DNA of 64,000 bases from VAZQ01 sp046733355 (GTDB lineage Bacteria; Pseudomonadota; Alphaproteobacteria; Rhizobiales; Xanthobacteraceae), in NCBI GenBank assembly GCA_046733355.1, contig JBKPOZ010000028.1, forward strand, positions 1 to 64,000, written 5' to 3'. The translations under genes were made by a program, and so were the position numbers. Positions 43,066 through 51,960 of the stretch are shown in pieces. The notes beneath the pieces were generated by a model that was not told where the DNA came from, ran no database searches, and worked only from the letters and a program-made list of their open reading frames with translations. Numbering within the stretch: the stretch's first letter is position 1; each line of letters starts with the position of its first letter.

Positions 43066-44336
43066 CCTTTCTTCAGCGTCCCGCGCAGGACGGCATGCGA
43101 TATCGGCGCCTGATCGTTGTGGTGTTGCTCCCGTTCGCGGGCGGCTATTTTCTGTCCTACTTCTTCCGCACGATCAACGCCGTCATTGCGGCCGAGCTTT
43201 CCACGAGCATGCATCTGCCGGCGTCCCAGCTCGGCTTCCTGACCGCAATCTACTTTCTCTCCTTCGCGGCCATGCAGTTGCCGGTCGGCGTTGCGCTCGA
43301 CCGCTATGGCCCTCGCCGGGTGCAGGGCGTGTTGCTGCTCGCCGCCGCAGTCGGCGCCGCGGTGTTCGGCGCTGCGCACTCTGCAGCAGGCCTTGCCCTC
43401 GGCCGCGCGCTGATCGGGCTCGGTGTCGCCGGATCCCTGATCAGCGGACTCAAGTCCATCCGCCTATCGTTTGCGAAGGAGCGGCTGCCGTTGCTCAACG
43501 GATGCTTCATCATGCTGGGGACCTTGGGCTCCGTGGCCGCGACCGCCCCAGCGGAGCTGCTCGTCGCGACGATCGGATGGCGGGTGTTGTTCACGGCGCT
43601 CGCGGCAGTGACGGCCGCCTGCGCCGTTCTTATTGCGGTGCTGTCGCCCGAGCCTGTCCGCGCGAGTGCACCAATGCCGCTCAACCTCGCCGGCCTGAAG
43701 CAGATTTATACGAATGACCGCTTTTGGGCGCTCGCGCCGCTGTCGATGATGTGCATCAGCACCGCCTGGGCTCTGCAAGGATTATGGGCAAGTCCATGGT
43801 TGGCGGATGTCGACAAGCTGGAGCGGCCTGCGATCGTACGTCATCTCCTGGTCATGGCCGTCGCACTCTGCGCGGGAGCCTTCCTGCTCGGCCTCCTCAC
43901 TCAACGGCTAGGCCGGCACGGAATCCGCATACAGGCCGTGCTGATTGCGCTTGGCGTGCTGTTCATCGCAGCCGAGCTCGCGCTCATCCTGCGCCTGCCG
44001 GTGCCCACCTACATGGTCTGGGCGACGGTAGGAACTGTGGGCGCAGGCACGGTTCTCAGCTTTACGATTCTCGCCGAGTACTTTCCGAGCGAAATCGCCG
44101 GACAGGCGAATGCCGCCCTGAACATTCTGCACATCGGCGGCGCGTTCATTCTGCAATATGCCATCGGCATCGGCATCGACATTTGGGGCAGCCAGGCAGG
44201 CCACTATCCGGCGGCCGCCTATCAGATCGTTCTCGCGATCATAGTCTTGTTCCAGCTCCTCGCACTGGTTTGGTTCTTCGCATCGGAACTGCCTGCCCTG
44301 CAGCCTTCCCGCAGGCCCGTGAAACCCGCATTGTGA
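43062..44336 (+). CDS. Major facilitator superfamily transporter
   Basis: The 424 residues carry about 12 helices, beginning VVVLLPFAGGYFLSYFFRTINAVIAAELS. The MFS motif between helices 2 and 3 is ALDRYGPRRVQGV. No substrate is identifiable; the motif pattern resembles NarK-like or sugar-acid/aromatic-acid transporters. GTG 43062 overlaps the preceding small frame by four bases; ATG 43095 (MRYRR) is the alternative. A DUF1127 protein gene follows 13 bases later. Confidence 0.82.
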   Translation: MTFLQRPAQDGMRYRRLIVVVLLPFAGGYFLSYFFRTINAVIAAELSTSMHLPASQLGFLTAIYFLSFAAMQLPVGVALDRYGPRRVQGVLLLAAAVGAAVFGAAHSAAGLALGRALIGLGVAGSLISGLKSIRLSFAKERLPLLNGCFIMLGTLGSVAATAPAELLVATIGWRVLFTALAAVTAACAVLIAVLSPEPVRASAPMPLNLAGLKQIYTNDRFWALAPLSMMCISTAWALQGLWASPWLADVDKLERPAIVRHLLVMAVALCAGAFLLGLLTQRLGRHGIRIQAVLIALGVLFIAAELALILRLPVPTYMVWATVGTVGAGTVLSFTILAEYFPSEIAGQANAALNILHIGGAFILQYAIGIGIDIWGSQAGHYPAAAYQIVLAIIVLFQLLALVWFFASELPALQPSRRPVKPAL

Positions 44337-44349
44337 AGGTACACACCCC

Positions 44350-44868
44350 ATGCAAACATCTTTCCAAAATCAGCTCGCCATTGACGAGAGCCGGAGCGCA
44401 GATGCCGACATCGCGCCTCCGGCACAGCCTGGAAGCCTAAAACAGGCCGAACCGTGCCCGATTGCATTCGACGGGCAGCATGATCAAACGCTGTGGCAAC
44501 GGCTCGTGAGCACGCTCTACCAGGCACGTATCTGGTCGGCCCAGCGCGAAATTGACCGCCATCAGGACACGATACAGTTCTGGCGGCGCGGACTGGCGCA
44601 GCGGCGGGCGCACTTGCGCCCGGTCACAACGCCTGCCGCGGGCCCAGACAATGCCGTTGTCGAGAGCGCGGGCAAGCGTGCGTTTCGCACCTTCGCCGCG
44701 CACGCTGCCGGCACATTGATGAATGTGGATTCGGTTGCAGCCGCGTGGCGTCGGCGGAGTCGCCTGCGGCGCGAGCTGCTCGCGCTCAGCGACAGCGATC
44801 TGCGTGATATTCGCTGGACGAGGGCCGAAGTGGAAGCAGAAGGTCGGAAGCCATTTTGGCGGCCGTGA
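44350..44868 (+). CDS. DUF1127 (YjiS-like) domain protein, 172 residues
   Basis: A polar N-terminal region with a possible coiled segment (LYQARIWSAQREIDRHQDTIQFWRRG) is followed by a C-terminal DUF1127 motif (AAWRRRSRLRRELLALSDSDLRDIRWTRAEVEAE). Short DUF1127 proteins act in RNA turnover or phosphate/C1 metabolism in some alphaproteobacteria; this is a longer form. It follows the MFS gene by 13 bases and is probably co-transcribed. The 370 bases after it (to 45,242) contain the cytochrome repeat copy and a stress-type promoter. Confidence 0.7.
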   Translation: MQTSFQNQLAIDESRSADADIAPPAQPGSLKQAEPCPIAFDGQHDQTLWQRLVSTLYQARIWSAQREIDRHQDTIQFWRRGLAQRRAHLRPVTTPAAGPDNAVVESAGKRAFRTFAAHAAGTLMNVDSVAAAWRRRSRLRRELLALSDSDLRDIRWTRAEVEAEGRKPFWRP

Positions 44869-45044
44869 AGGCGGCCTCCTGAAGTCGCTAGGGCTGCGCG
44901 CGCCACATATTACGAGCAATACTGCTGGTAGATCTGCGCGCCGGATCCCCGGTCCTCGGCGGCGTCTTTGAGAATATCGTGATTGCGCGCGAGCCAACTC
45001 TCCCTCGTCTCGCCCAGGAACACAAACGGAGAAGGCCCAGATGG

Positions 45045-45110
45045 GACCTACACGCCCGGCACGAAAATGCCGGAGCAGCGCATCGGCTCAGCCGAGGACC
45101 GCGCCGCGCT
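45045..45110 (+). repeat. 66-bp direct repeat, orphan copy of cytochrome c segment
   Basis: Identical to 41211-41276. After it, one mismatch (g to t) and three more matching bases occur before the sequences part. It is embedded in a frame that has no heme motif, so this copy is a displaced fragment, not a functional cytochrome. Confidence 0.95.
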
Positions 45111-45205
45111 TGTCTGGAACGCGCAACGAAACCGAAGTGAGGCCGCACGCTCTTCGTGGGAACCCATGACATTGCGGCGTTCTGACCCACAACGTGAAAT
45201 GTTGC

Positions 45206-45231
45206 GGAACAACTTCTGTGGCATCTCCGTT
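45206..45231 (+). promoter_or_regulatory. EcfG/SigT-type general stress promoter (GGAAC-N17-CGTT)
   Basis: GGAAC (45206-45210) and CGTT (45228-45231) with 17 bases between match the alphaproteobacterial general-stress promoter exactly. A transcript would begin near 45238, just before the membrane-protein frame at 45243. That would leave almost no leader, so either the message is leaderless or the true start is further in. Confidence 0.55.
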
Positions 45232-45242
45232 GCGTGCTGGCT

Positions 45243-45728
45243 ATGCGCGTGGATTACCGGCAAACGGAGGCGAGTGGAGCAGCTATTGCGCTGCACCTTC
45301 TTTTCTGTATGTCTGTCTTCGGACTCTTGGCGTTCGGCTTCTACAGCATGTTCAGTCCGCGTTACATTCCGAACGATGGACTGGCCGCATACTCCCCGCC
45401 ACCGGCAACCGTAATCAAGTATCCGAGCATAGCGCGCATGCCCTATAGTGAACGTGCACGGGTCGAGACGTCTGTCGAAACCAACATGCCCGACGAAACG
45501 ACGGGGCGCGCGGTCGAGCGCCTGGTCACCGCAGCCCCGATCGCTGCCGAGCCGGCCCCCGAAGTGAAAAGCAACGTGGACGCGCGAGCGGTGACGCGAC
45601 ACGCCGCACAGCGGCCCAGGAAAGCACCCGACACGCATGCGTCACGAGCGGAGCGGAGAAACTGGGCCACATCTCAGCCGAACACATACGGCCTTGCCAC
45701 GTTTCCGGGATATGCTTCGGTGCAGTGA
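45243..45728 (+). CDS. Hypothetical membrane protein, 161 residues
   Basis: MRVDYRQTEASGAAIALHLL is followed by one membrane helix (LHLLFCMSVFGLLAFGFYSMF) and a long polar, low-complexity tail rich in Arg, Ala and Thr (about 60-140). It ends LATFPGYASVQ. No family is recognised. The start is uncertain: ATG 45243 is only a few bases after the putative stress promoter, and ATG 45309 (MSVFG) would shorten the N-terminus. Confidence 0.5.
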   Translation: MRVDYRQTEASGAAIALHLLFCMSVFGLLAFGFYSMFSPRYIPNDGLAAYSPPPATVIKYPSIARMPYSERARVETSVETNMPDETTGRAVERLVTAAPIAAEPAPEVKSNVDARAVTRHAAQRPRKAPDTHASRAERRNWATSQPNTYGLATFPGYASVQ

Positions 45729-45846
45729 AGCTACTATTCCGCGCATTGGAGTCCGCCTGCTCTAATTGCATTCAGCGCGATCTGCCACAAAGCCGTCCAG
45801 TTGGGTCCCTACATGCTCCGGCCGATTCGATCAGCAAGGAGAGGCT

Positions 45847-46089
45847 ATGCATCTGAAATCGCTTCTGACTGCCGCGGTCATTATGACGGCAGCGGTTGCT
45901 ACTCTATCGTTTAATTTTCCTGCTCGGGCACAACACGCCCGAGATGCGGAAATGATTGGCTATCATCAGCTCTGCGAGCGTGGTGATCGCAGGGCGTGCA
46001 TACGTTTTGGGATAATGCTGGGTGAGAACCGCGCCCGGCATGCCGAGTGGCGCAGGCTGCACCCCGAATGGTGGGGCTGGGAGCGCTGA
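45847..46089 (+). CDS. Hypothetical exported protein, 80 residues
   Basis: A signal peptide (MHLKSLLTAAVIMTAAVATLSFNFPARAQ) is followed by a short, His/Arg/Trp-rich mature part (MIGYHQLCERGDRRACIRFGIMLGENRARHAEW...HPEWWGWER) with two Cys. It resembles small periplasmic proteins of Bradyrhizobium relatives with the pattern LCxxGDxxACxxFG. AAGGAGAGG lies ahead of ATG 45847. The function is unknown. Downstream bases to 46,273 hold no gene. Confidence 0.65.
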   Translation: MHLKSLLTAAVIMTAAVATLSFNFPARAQHARDAEMIGYHQLCERGDRRACIRFGIMLGENRARHAEWRRLHPEWWGWER

Positions 46090-46273
46090 TTACGTGCGCA
46101 CCCGTTGCGGCGAGGCCGATCTCAACCCCGGCCTCGAACGGCGCAGGCGCGCGTGCCAGCGCGAAATGCCTTCGCAATCAGGTTACGTTACCGTGGGACA
46201 GTCCTGCCGTGCTTAACTTGAAAAACCTGCGCCGTAATCTCAGAGAAGTCGACATAAACGTCTGGTGAGCTGG

Positions 46274-46703
46274 TCAGTGCATCGCCCAGAGATATGCAAG
46301 GGTGCCCACAATCCCCAGCACCGTCCGAACGCCATGCAGCCGGCCCGATGCCAGAAGCAGGGCACGGGACGTTGGACCGGCGTCAGTGTCCGACATTGCT
46401 TTCAATTTGTAGGTTTGTCGGCATGATGCCAATCAGGGTATAGGGCCAGTTCGCGAACATAAAAGCTGCCCCGATCAGCCAGCGCCAATCCCATGTGAGC
46501 CACGCCGCAAGCAAGCCCAGCACTGCTGATGCGGCAGCCAAGCTTGCCTGCATCGTGTAGCCCGCGTCATAGCTTGGCTTCCACTGCTTCAGCAGATTCT
46601 TGTCATCCAGCGCCAATCGCGCGGGATGCTCGGCGAAATTGATGTAGAAAGCCGCCCCTGCAAACGCAGCGGCCAGCACTAGCGCCAGCTGACCCGCGAA
46701 CAT
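46274..46703 (-). pseudogene. DUF1772 membrane protein with a frame break near 46,385
   Basis: From ATG 46703 the frame reads MFAGQLALVLAAAFAGAAFYINFAEHPARL and continues to LIGIMPTNLQIESNVGH, where it meets a stop at 46383. The usual family C-terminus (SGRLHGVRTVLGIVGTLAYLWAMH) continues in another frame to 46274. One indel explains it. The intact product would have about 142 residues and four helices. DUF1772 function is unknown. It lies 40 bases downstream of a YeaQ/GlsB gene. Confidence 0.65.
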
Positions 46704-46743
46704 GGATAACTCCTTCGCGGAGACGCGGACCAAAGTGAAATGA

Positions 46744-47007
46744 TCACCATCGTCCGCCGCGCCTAAACAGCCTGAGAATAAGCAAAAGCACCACGGCGCC
46801 GATGGTGGCGGAAATGATGGCAGCAACAATTCCAGTACCGATATGAACGCCCAACTGGGCAAGCAGCCAACTGCCGATTAAAGCACCAACAATGCCGATG
46901 CAGATATCGGCAACAAGGCCATAGCCCGTTCCACGAACAATCTTCCCAGCCAGCCATCCGGCAATGAGGCCAACTAACAGTATAACCAGAATGCTTTGAC
47001 CCGACAT
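46744..47007 (-). CDS. YeaQ/GlsB/YmgE-family stress-associated membrane protein
   Basis: The 87 residues hold three short Gly-rich hydrophobic segments (ILVILLVGLIAGWLAGKIVRGTGYGLVADICIGIVGALIGSWLLA) and a C-terminal basic end (LILRLFRRGGRW). The family is induced by stress and may be a small membrane channel or stabiliser. GAGGAGG stands near ATG 47007. The DUF1772 gene follows. Confidence 0.88.
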   Translation of the reverse strand: MSGQSILVILLVGLIAGWLAGKIVRGTGYGLVADICIGIVGALIGSWLLAQLGVHIGTGIVAAIISATIGAVVLLLILRLFRRGGRW

Positions 47008-47155
47008 GATGCGCCCTCCTCATTGCTTGCCCGCCTGGGCAAACAGCGAGCGTGCCGCTTGTTAGATGTCGAAGCAAGTCCCGCCTCGCGCGAAATCGCT
47101 GGCGCGCCGGCTGATGCGTCGTAGATTCGGCGGGCTTGCTCGCCAGCTGCTTCGC

Positions 47156-48574
47156 TTAAGCTGCCTTAGCGTAGGGCGAGAGTTCGCGTTTGAGAAACGT
47201 GCCGTCGCCAGGCTCGCCGAGAATCTTGCCCTCCTCGGCGACCACCTTGCCGCGCAGGACGGTCATCACCGGCCAGCCGGTGACCGCAAGCCCTTCGTAC
47301 GGCGTGTAGTCCGGGCCGTGGTGCATCAACTCCTGGCGAATCGTTTCCTTGCGGTTGGGATCCCAAAGCACGATGTCGGCATCGAAGCCGATGCCGATTG
47401 AGCCCTTCTTCGGGTACATGCCGTACATTTTGGCGTGATTGGTCGAGGTCAGCGCCACGAACTCATTCGGTGTGATGCGTCCCTCGGCGACCCCCTTGCT
47501 CCATAAAATCTGCAGCCGCGTCTCCACGCCCGGAATGCCGTTCGGCACCCAGCGAAACGAGGTGCGCGCCTTCGGATTGTTCTTTCCGTGCGGCCCTTCG
47601 TAATAGAAGGGGCAGTGATCGGACGAGAAGGTCGAAAACACGCCCTGCTCGATTCCTTCCCAGATCGCTTCCCAGCTGGCATGGTCACGCGGCGGCGGCG
47701 AGCAGACATATTTGCCGCCGCTCTCGTCCATGTTGAGGCCTTTGAGATCATCGGCCGTGAGCGCGATGTATTGCGGGCAGGTTTCTCCGTAAACTTTCAG
47801 TCCGCGCTGCTGCGCCCAACGGATCTGCTCCATGCCATCGCGGCTCGAGACGTGCACGATCATGATCGGCACGTCGAGCAGCTCCGCGTGACTGATGGCA
47901 CGATGGGTGGCCTCGCGCTCCACGCTCGGAGGTCGCGACACTGCGTGATAATAGGGCGCGGTCTTGTCGGCGCGCTCGAGCCGCTCGGTCATGAATTTGA
48001 TGGCGTCGTAGCCCTCGGCATGCACCATGACCAGCGCGCCGCAACCGCGCGCGCATTCGAATACTTCAAGCAATTGGCGATCATTGAGCACGAGATCGTC
48101 ATAGGTCATGAATACCTTGAAAGAGGTGTAGCCGTCGCCGACCAGCGCCGGCAGTTCCTGGCCAAGCACGCTTGGTGAAGGATTGGCAATGATCAGATGG
48201 AAGCCGTAGTCGGCGAAGGATCGGCCGTCCGCTTCCTTGTGGTACTCCATCACACAGGCGCGCAGGCTGGCGCCGCGCGGCTGCAGCGCGAAGGGCAGCA
48301 CCGTCGTGTTGCCGCCGGCGATCGCAGATCGGGTGCCGGTCGTGAAATCGTCCGCCATTTTCGGGCCGCCAAAGGCGGGCTGCGACAGGTGCACGTGACT
48401 GTCGATGCCCCCCGGCAGGACGAGCAGCCCCGACGCGTCGATGGTGCGCGCGGCGCCTTCGACATGGTCGCTGATCGCCGTGATGCGCCCGCCGCGAATG
48501 CCGACATCGCCGCGGTACGTATCGCTCGCGGTGATGATCGTGCCGCCGCGGATTGCAAGATCGAACTCAGCCAT
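47156..48574 (-). CDS. Dihydropyrimidinase / D-hydantoinase family
   Basis: This cyclic amidohydrolase of 472 residues, from ATG 48574, opens dihydropyrimidine, hydantoin or a related ring. The metal site is standard: DSHVHLSQP, the carboxylated Lys in GYTSFKVFMTYD, His in MVHAEGYD, His in IMIVHVSSRDG and Asp in FSSDHCPFYYEG. It is 110 bases downstream of a TRZ/ATZ amidohydrolase, opposite an ABC importer. The exact substrate is unknown, but the neighbourhood suggests breakdown of a nitrogen heterocycle. Confidence 0.85.
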   Translation of the reverse strand: MAEFDLAIRGGTIITASDTYRGDVGIRGGRITAISDHVEGAARTIDASGLLVLPGGIDSHVHLSQPAFGGPKMADDFTTGTRSAIAGGNTTVLPFALQPRGASLRACVMEYHKEADGRSFADYGFHLIIANPSPSVLGQELPALVGDGYTSFKVFMTYDDLVLNDRQLLEVFECARGCGALVMVHAEGYDAIKFMTERLERADKTAPYYHAVSRPPSVEREATHRAISHAELLDVPIMIVHVSSRDGMEQIRWAQQRGLKVYGETCPQYIALTADDLKGLNMDESGGKYVCSPPPRDHASWEAIWEGIEQGVFSTFSSDHCPFYYEGPHGKNNPKARTSFRWVPNGIPGVETRLQILWSKGVAEGRITPNEFVALTSTNHAKMYGMYPKKGSIGIGFDADIVLWDPNRKETIRQELMHHGPDYTPYEGLAVTGWPVMTVLRGKVVAEEGKILGEPGDGTFLKRELSPYAKAA

Positions 48575-48684
48575 AACCCTACTCGTGTTTTCGATGTGCG
48601 AAACTACGACAAGCGCGTCCAGTTCCGCCACCCTGATCAATGTCACCAAACATTCTACCTCAGCTCTGCAACTCAGCGCAGATA

Positions 48685-50185
48685 TCACTGTGAGAAGCGC
48701 GCGGGGTAGGTGTCGGCGGCGATCTCGATGGCCTGGCAGCGGCGGTAGATCCGCTCATAAGGCGGGCGCAGGCGCTCGACATCCTTCTCCGATTGCGCGA
48801 TCAGGGGCGCAATGCTTGCGTGCGCCTCGGCAATTTCGTCAAGCAGGCGCTCCTCGTCGACCCGCGTGAGCCTGCCGTCCGCAAGAATCGGCTCGCCGTC
48901 GACCATCACGAAATCGACTTCGTTGCGGTTCGCCGCGTAGACGAGCTGGTTGACCACGTTGTTGAGCGGCGTGAACGGAATGCTGCGCAGGCGATAAGCC
49001 ACGAGATCCGCGATGCGTCCTTTTGCGATGGCGCCAAGCTCCTGCGCCCGGCCGAGTGCCTTGGCTCCGCCCAGCGTGGCGGCGCGCAGCACCTTCGGCG
49101 CGCCAAACCAGTGGCCGTGATCGCCGCGCAGCTTGTTGAGCATGGCCGCAAGATAGAGCGAGTTCTGCATGTCCGTGCCCTCGATCGAGCCGCATCCGTC
49201 GGTACCCATGCTGACGTTGACACCGCCATCGAGCAGCGCGCGGATGGGAGCAAGACCGGAGCCGACCTTGAGGTTGGACGTGGAGTTGTGCTGCACGGTG
49301 ACCCCCGTGCGCGCGAGAATCTCGATCTCGCGCGGGTTGAGCCGCACCGCGTGAATGAAGGTGGTGTTCGGCTTCATGAAGCCGATGCGATTGAGATATT
49401 CGATCATGGTCGAGCCGTACCAGAGCTGGCCGGTGACGACCTGCATGCGCGTTTCCTGCACGTGCATGATCACCGGCAGGTCGAAATCGTCCGCCATGCG
49501 GCGCACGGCGCCGATGAACCGCTCGGTGCAGCGCTGGGGTGCCGACGGCGCCGCGATGTAGCCGACCCGCTTCTCCTTTGGATGACGCGCGCGCGCGAGA
49601 CCTTTCACAAATGCGAGGAGCTCGTCCGAGCTGTACATCGACGCCTTATCGAGCTCCGCGAGGAGCTCGCGCGGAAACTCCTCCTCAACGAAGGGCACGG
49701 CGCGAAAGAACGGCCGGTCGAATAAGGTTGGGCCCACATAGGCGCGGATGTCGATATCCTCATAGGCTGCGAACACCGCATCGACATTTTCCGGAACGAT
49801 GCGCGGGCTCACATTGGTGTCGTCGCAAAGTGTGGTGGTGCCGCTGCGCACCGCCTCGATCGCACCGATCATGGTGCGCAGGTACACTTCGCGCGGGGAG
49901 AGCTCGATGGGCTTGAGCGGCCGCACGTAGTTCATCCATAGCTCGAGCGGCAGATTGTCCTTGCGGCCCTTGTAATACCCCTCGTGGCTGTGGTGGTGAC
50001 CGTTGATGAGCCCGGCTGTAAGCAGCCGGTCCCTGAGATCGATGACGTTTCCTTCGGGCTCTGCGGCGCCGGTCGGCCGGATGTCGTGGATGAGCCGTCC
50101 ATCGATCACGATGTCCATGGGGCGCTGGGTTCGGCAGCGCGTCGTCGCCCAACAAGGCGAGGCAACCCACAAGCGTCTTTCTCAC
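48685..50185 (-). CDS. TRZ/ATZ-type amidohydrolase (deaminase-like); frame break at codon 22-23
   Basis: This cytosine-deaminase/chlorohydrolase-like enzyme has metal motifs GLINGHHHSHEG, VIMHVQETRM, FIHAVRL and MGTDGCGSIEG. The readable frame begins at ATG 50118 (MDIVIDGRLIHDI), which is short for the family. A GTG at 50185 with GGGGAGGGGAG upstream opens MRKTLVGCLALLGDDALPNPAP, the expected N-terminal strand, but in another frame. One extra base in the G run 50119-50122 explains the break. The full product would be about 500 residues. It is divergent from the ABC importer. Confidence 0.75.
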
Positions 50186-50287
50186 AAAACTCCCCTCCCC
50201 GCTCCTCGGCTGTGATTTTCCTCCTCGGAGCCGCCGGTGTACATTATTCTGCAGACCAATGCTTCGCGCTTTTTCAGGAGAGACTGG

Positions 50288-51148
50288 ATGACGCAATTCG
50301 CCCTCGATCGTCGGCAACTGCTGCAGCTCTTTGGAAGTGCCGGGGCTGCCGGAATCCTTGCCTGCTGGCCGCGTGTGGCCGCCGCCGCACCGGTGACCAT
50401 CGAGCAGATCAAGAAGGCGGGGGTCCTGCACGTCGGCTGCGAGGCGGCCTATGTGCCCTTCACCTATCGGGACTCGTCGGGAAAGATCGTCGGCTTCGAT
50501 GTCGATGTCATTGGCCGGTATCTGGCACCCATTGGCGTGAAACCCGAATTCATCGATACCCAGTGGTCGGGGGTTATTCCCGCTCTTTATGCCGGGCGCT
50601 TCGAGATGGTGCCGACCATGAGCTACACGAAGGAACGGCTCGAGCGCGTGCTGTTCAGCATACCGTACGCGGACGCCTCGCAGGCGCTGCTCATCCGCGC
50701 GGGCGACAAGGACAAGATCAGGACGATTGCGGATATGTCCGGCCGCGTCCTGGGCATCAAGCTGGGCTCCCCGGGCGAGACTTTGAAAAATAAGCTCGAG
50801 CAGCAACTCAAGACAGAGCGGGGCTCAGGGTTCAAGGATGTGAAGACCTATGACGATCATCCGGCTGCCTATCTGGCGCTGGCGCAAGGCAGCGTCGACG
50901 GCGTGCTCAATACGGTGCCGACGCTCGCCGTGGTCATGCGCGACAAGCCGGGCGCCTTCGCGATGGTCACCAATGTGGGCGGTGACAACTGGCACGGCTA
51001 TGCGTTTCGCAAGGAGGACACCGAGCTTGCCGACTTCATCAACTCGCGCATTAACGCCATGAAGCAAAGCGGCGAGATCTTCGAGTTGCAGGAGAAATGG
51101 TTCGGCTTTCGCATGCGGCTTTCCGACACCATCCCGACCTTCAGCTGA
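50288..51148 (+). CDS. Polar amino-acid-type ABC transporter solute-binding protein
   Basis: This family 3 periplasmic binding protein has 286 residues from ATG 50288. It has a Tat-like N-terminus (DRRQLLQLFGSAGAAGILAC), a mature start near APVTIEQIKKAGVLHVGCEAAYVPFTYRDSSGKIVGFDVDV and typical lobes (SGVIPALYAGRFEMV, MSYTKERLERVLFS). The substrate is probably an amino acid or a heterocyclic amine given the enzymes around it. CAGGAGA precedes the ATG. A large inverted-repeat element separates it from the permease gene. Confidence 0.88.
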   Translation: MTQFALDRRQLLQLFGSAGAAGILACWPRVAAAAPVTIEQIKKAGVLHVGCEAAYVPFTYRDSSGKIVGFDVDVIGRYLAPIGVKPEFIDTQWSGVIPALYAGRFEMVPTMSYTKERLERVLFSIPYADASQALLIRAGDKDKIRTIADMSGRVLGIKLGSPGETLKNKLEQQLKTERGSGFKDVKTYDDHPAAYLALAQGSVDGVLNTVPTLAVVMRDKPGAFAMVTNVGGDNWHGYAFRKEDTELADFINSRINAMKQSGEIFELQEKWFGFRMRLSDTIPTFS

Positions 51149-51171
51149 TTTACGCTCCTCAGTGCTCAACC

Positions 51172-51285
51172 CCGTCATCCTGAGGCGCTCGGCGCAACGC
51201 GCCGAGCCTCGAAGGAGGACGGCCACAAACGGGCCGCATCCTTCGAGGCTCGCTCGCTACGCTCGCTCGCGCCTCAGGATGACGG
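51172..51285. repeat. Family B inverted-repeat element, copy 1 (long nested hairpin)
   Basis: CCGTCATCCTGAGGCGC (51172-51188) is exactly complementary to 51269-51285. Inside lie AGCCTCGAAGGA and TCCTTCGAGGCT. The whole can fold into a hairpin of about 110 bases. Similar ends (TCATCCTGAGG) recur at 57413-57478. It lies between the binding-protein and permease genes of one operon. Confidence 0.88.
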
Positions 51286-51306
51286 TTCCAGATTAGCGTT
51301 TACCGC

Positions 51307-51960
51307 GTGACGATTGACTGGGGCATCGTGGAGACCGCGATTCCGCTGCTCGCGCGCGGAACGCTGGTGACGCTGAAGATCAGTCTCATCGCCGGCGTCC
51401 TTGCCTGCCTGCTCGGCTTCACGCTCGGACTTTGCGCGCTCAGCCATGTGCGTGCGCTGCGCTGGATCATCGCCGCCTATGTGGATTTCATCCGCGGCAC
51501 ACCGCTGCTCATCCAGATCTTCCTCGTCTTCTTTGCGCTGCCCGTGATCGGCATCCGCTTCGACGAGACCTGGGCCGGCATCATCGCGCTCGCGATGAAT
51601 ACCAGCGCCTACATCGCCGAGACGGTCCGCGGCGGAGTCGGCAGCATCGAACGCGGACAGACCGAGGCGGCCAGATCCATCGGCATGACGCATCCGCAAA
51701 TTCTTGCCTACGTCCTCCTGCCCCAGGCGCTGCGGCCGATCGTGCCGCCGCTGACGAACGAGCTGATCAGCATGACGAAAAACTCGTCACTGCTCTCCGT
51801 CATCTCGGTTTACGAGCTGACCCGGGCCGGGCAGGCGATCATCTCCGTGCATTTCGTGCCGTTCGAGATTTATCTGCTGCTCGCGCTTTATTACTACGCC
51901 CTGATCAAGACGCTTTCCTGGATATCGCGGTGGATCGAGAACAGAATGCCGCGGCTGTGA
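51307..51960 (+). CDS. Polar amino-acid-type ABC transporter permease
   Basis: This inner-membrane subunit has 217 residues from GTG 51307 and about five helices. It shows the family region VDFIRGTPLLIQIFLVFFALP and the ATPase-contact EAA loop RGQTEAARSIGMTHPQILAYVLLPQALRP. The stop overlaps the ATPase start (TGATG). A single permease gene suggests a homodimer. Confidence 0.9.
   Translation: MTIDWGIVETAIPLLARGTLVTLKISLIAGVLACLLGFTLGLCALSHVRALRWIIAAYVDFIRGTPLLIQIFLVFFALPVIGIRFDETWAGIIALAMNTSAYIAETVRGGVGSIERGQTEAARSIGMTHPQILAYVLLPQALRPIVPPLTNELISMTKNSSLLSVISVYELTRAGQAIISVHFVPFEIYLLLALYYYALIKTLSWISRWIENRMPRL

Noticed and set aside
44983..45414. 143-codon frame containing the copied cytochrome segment
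   Set aside because: The only recognisable part is the 66-base copy; there is no heme motif, no signal peptide and no fitting ribosome site, so I treat it as non-coding.
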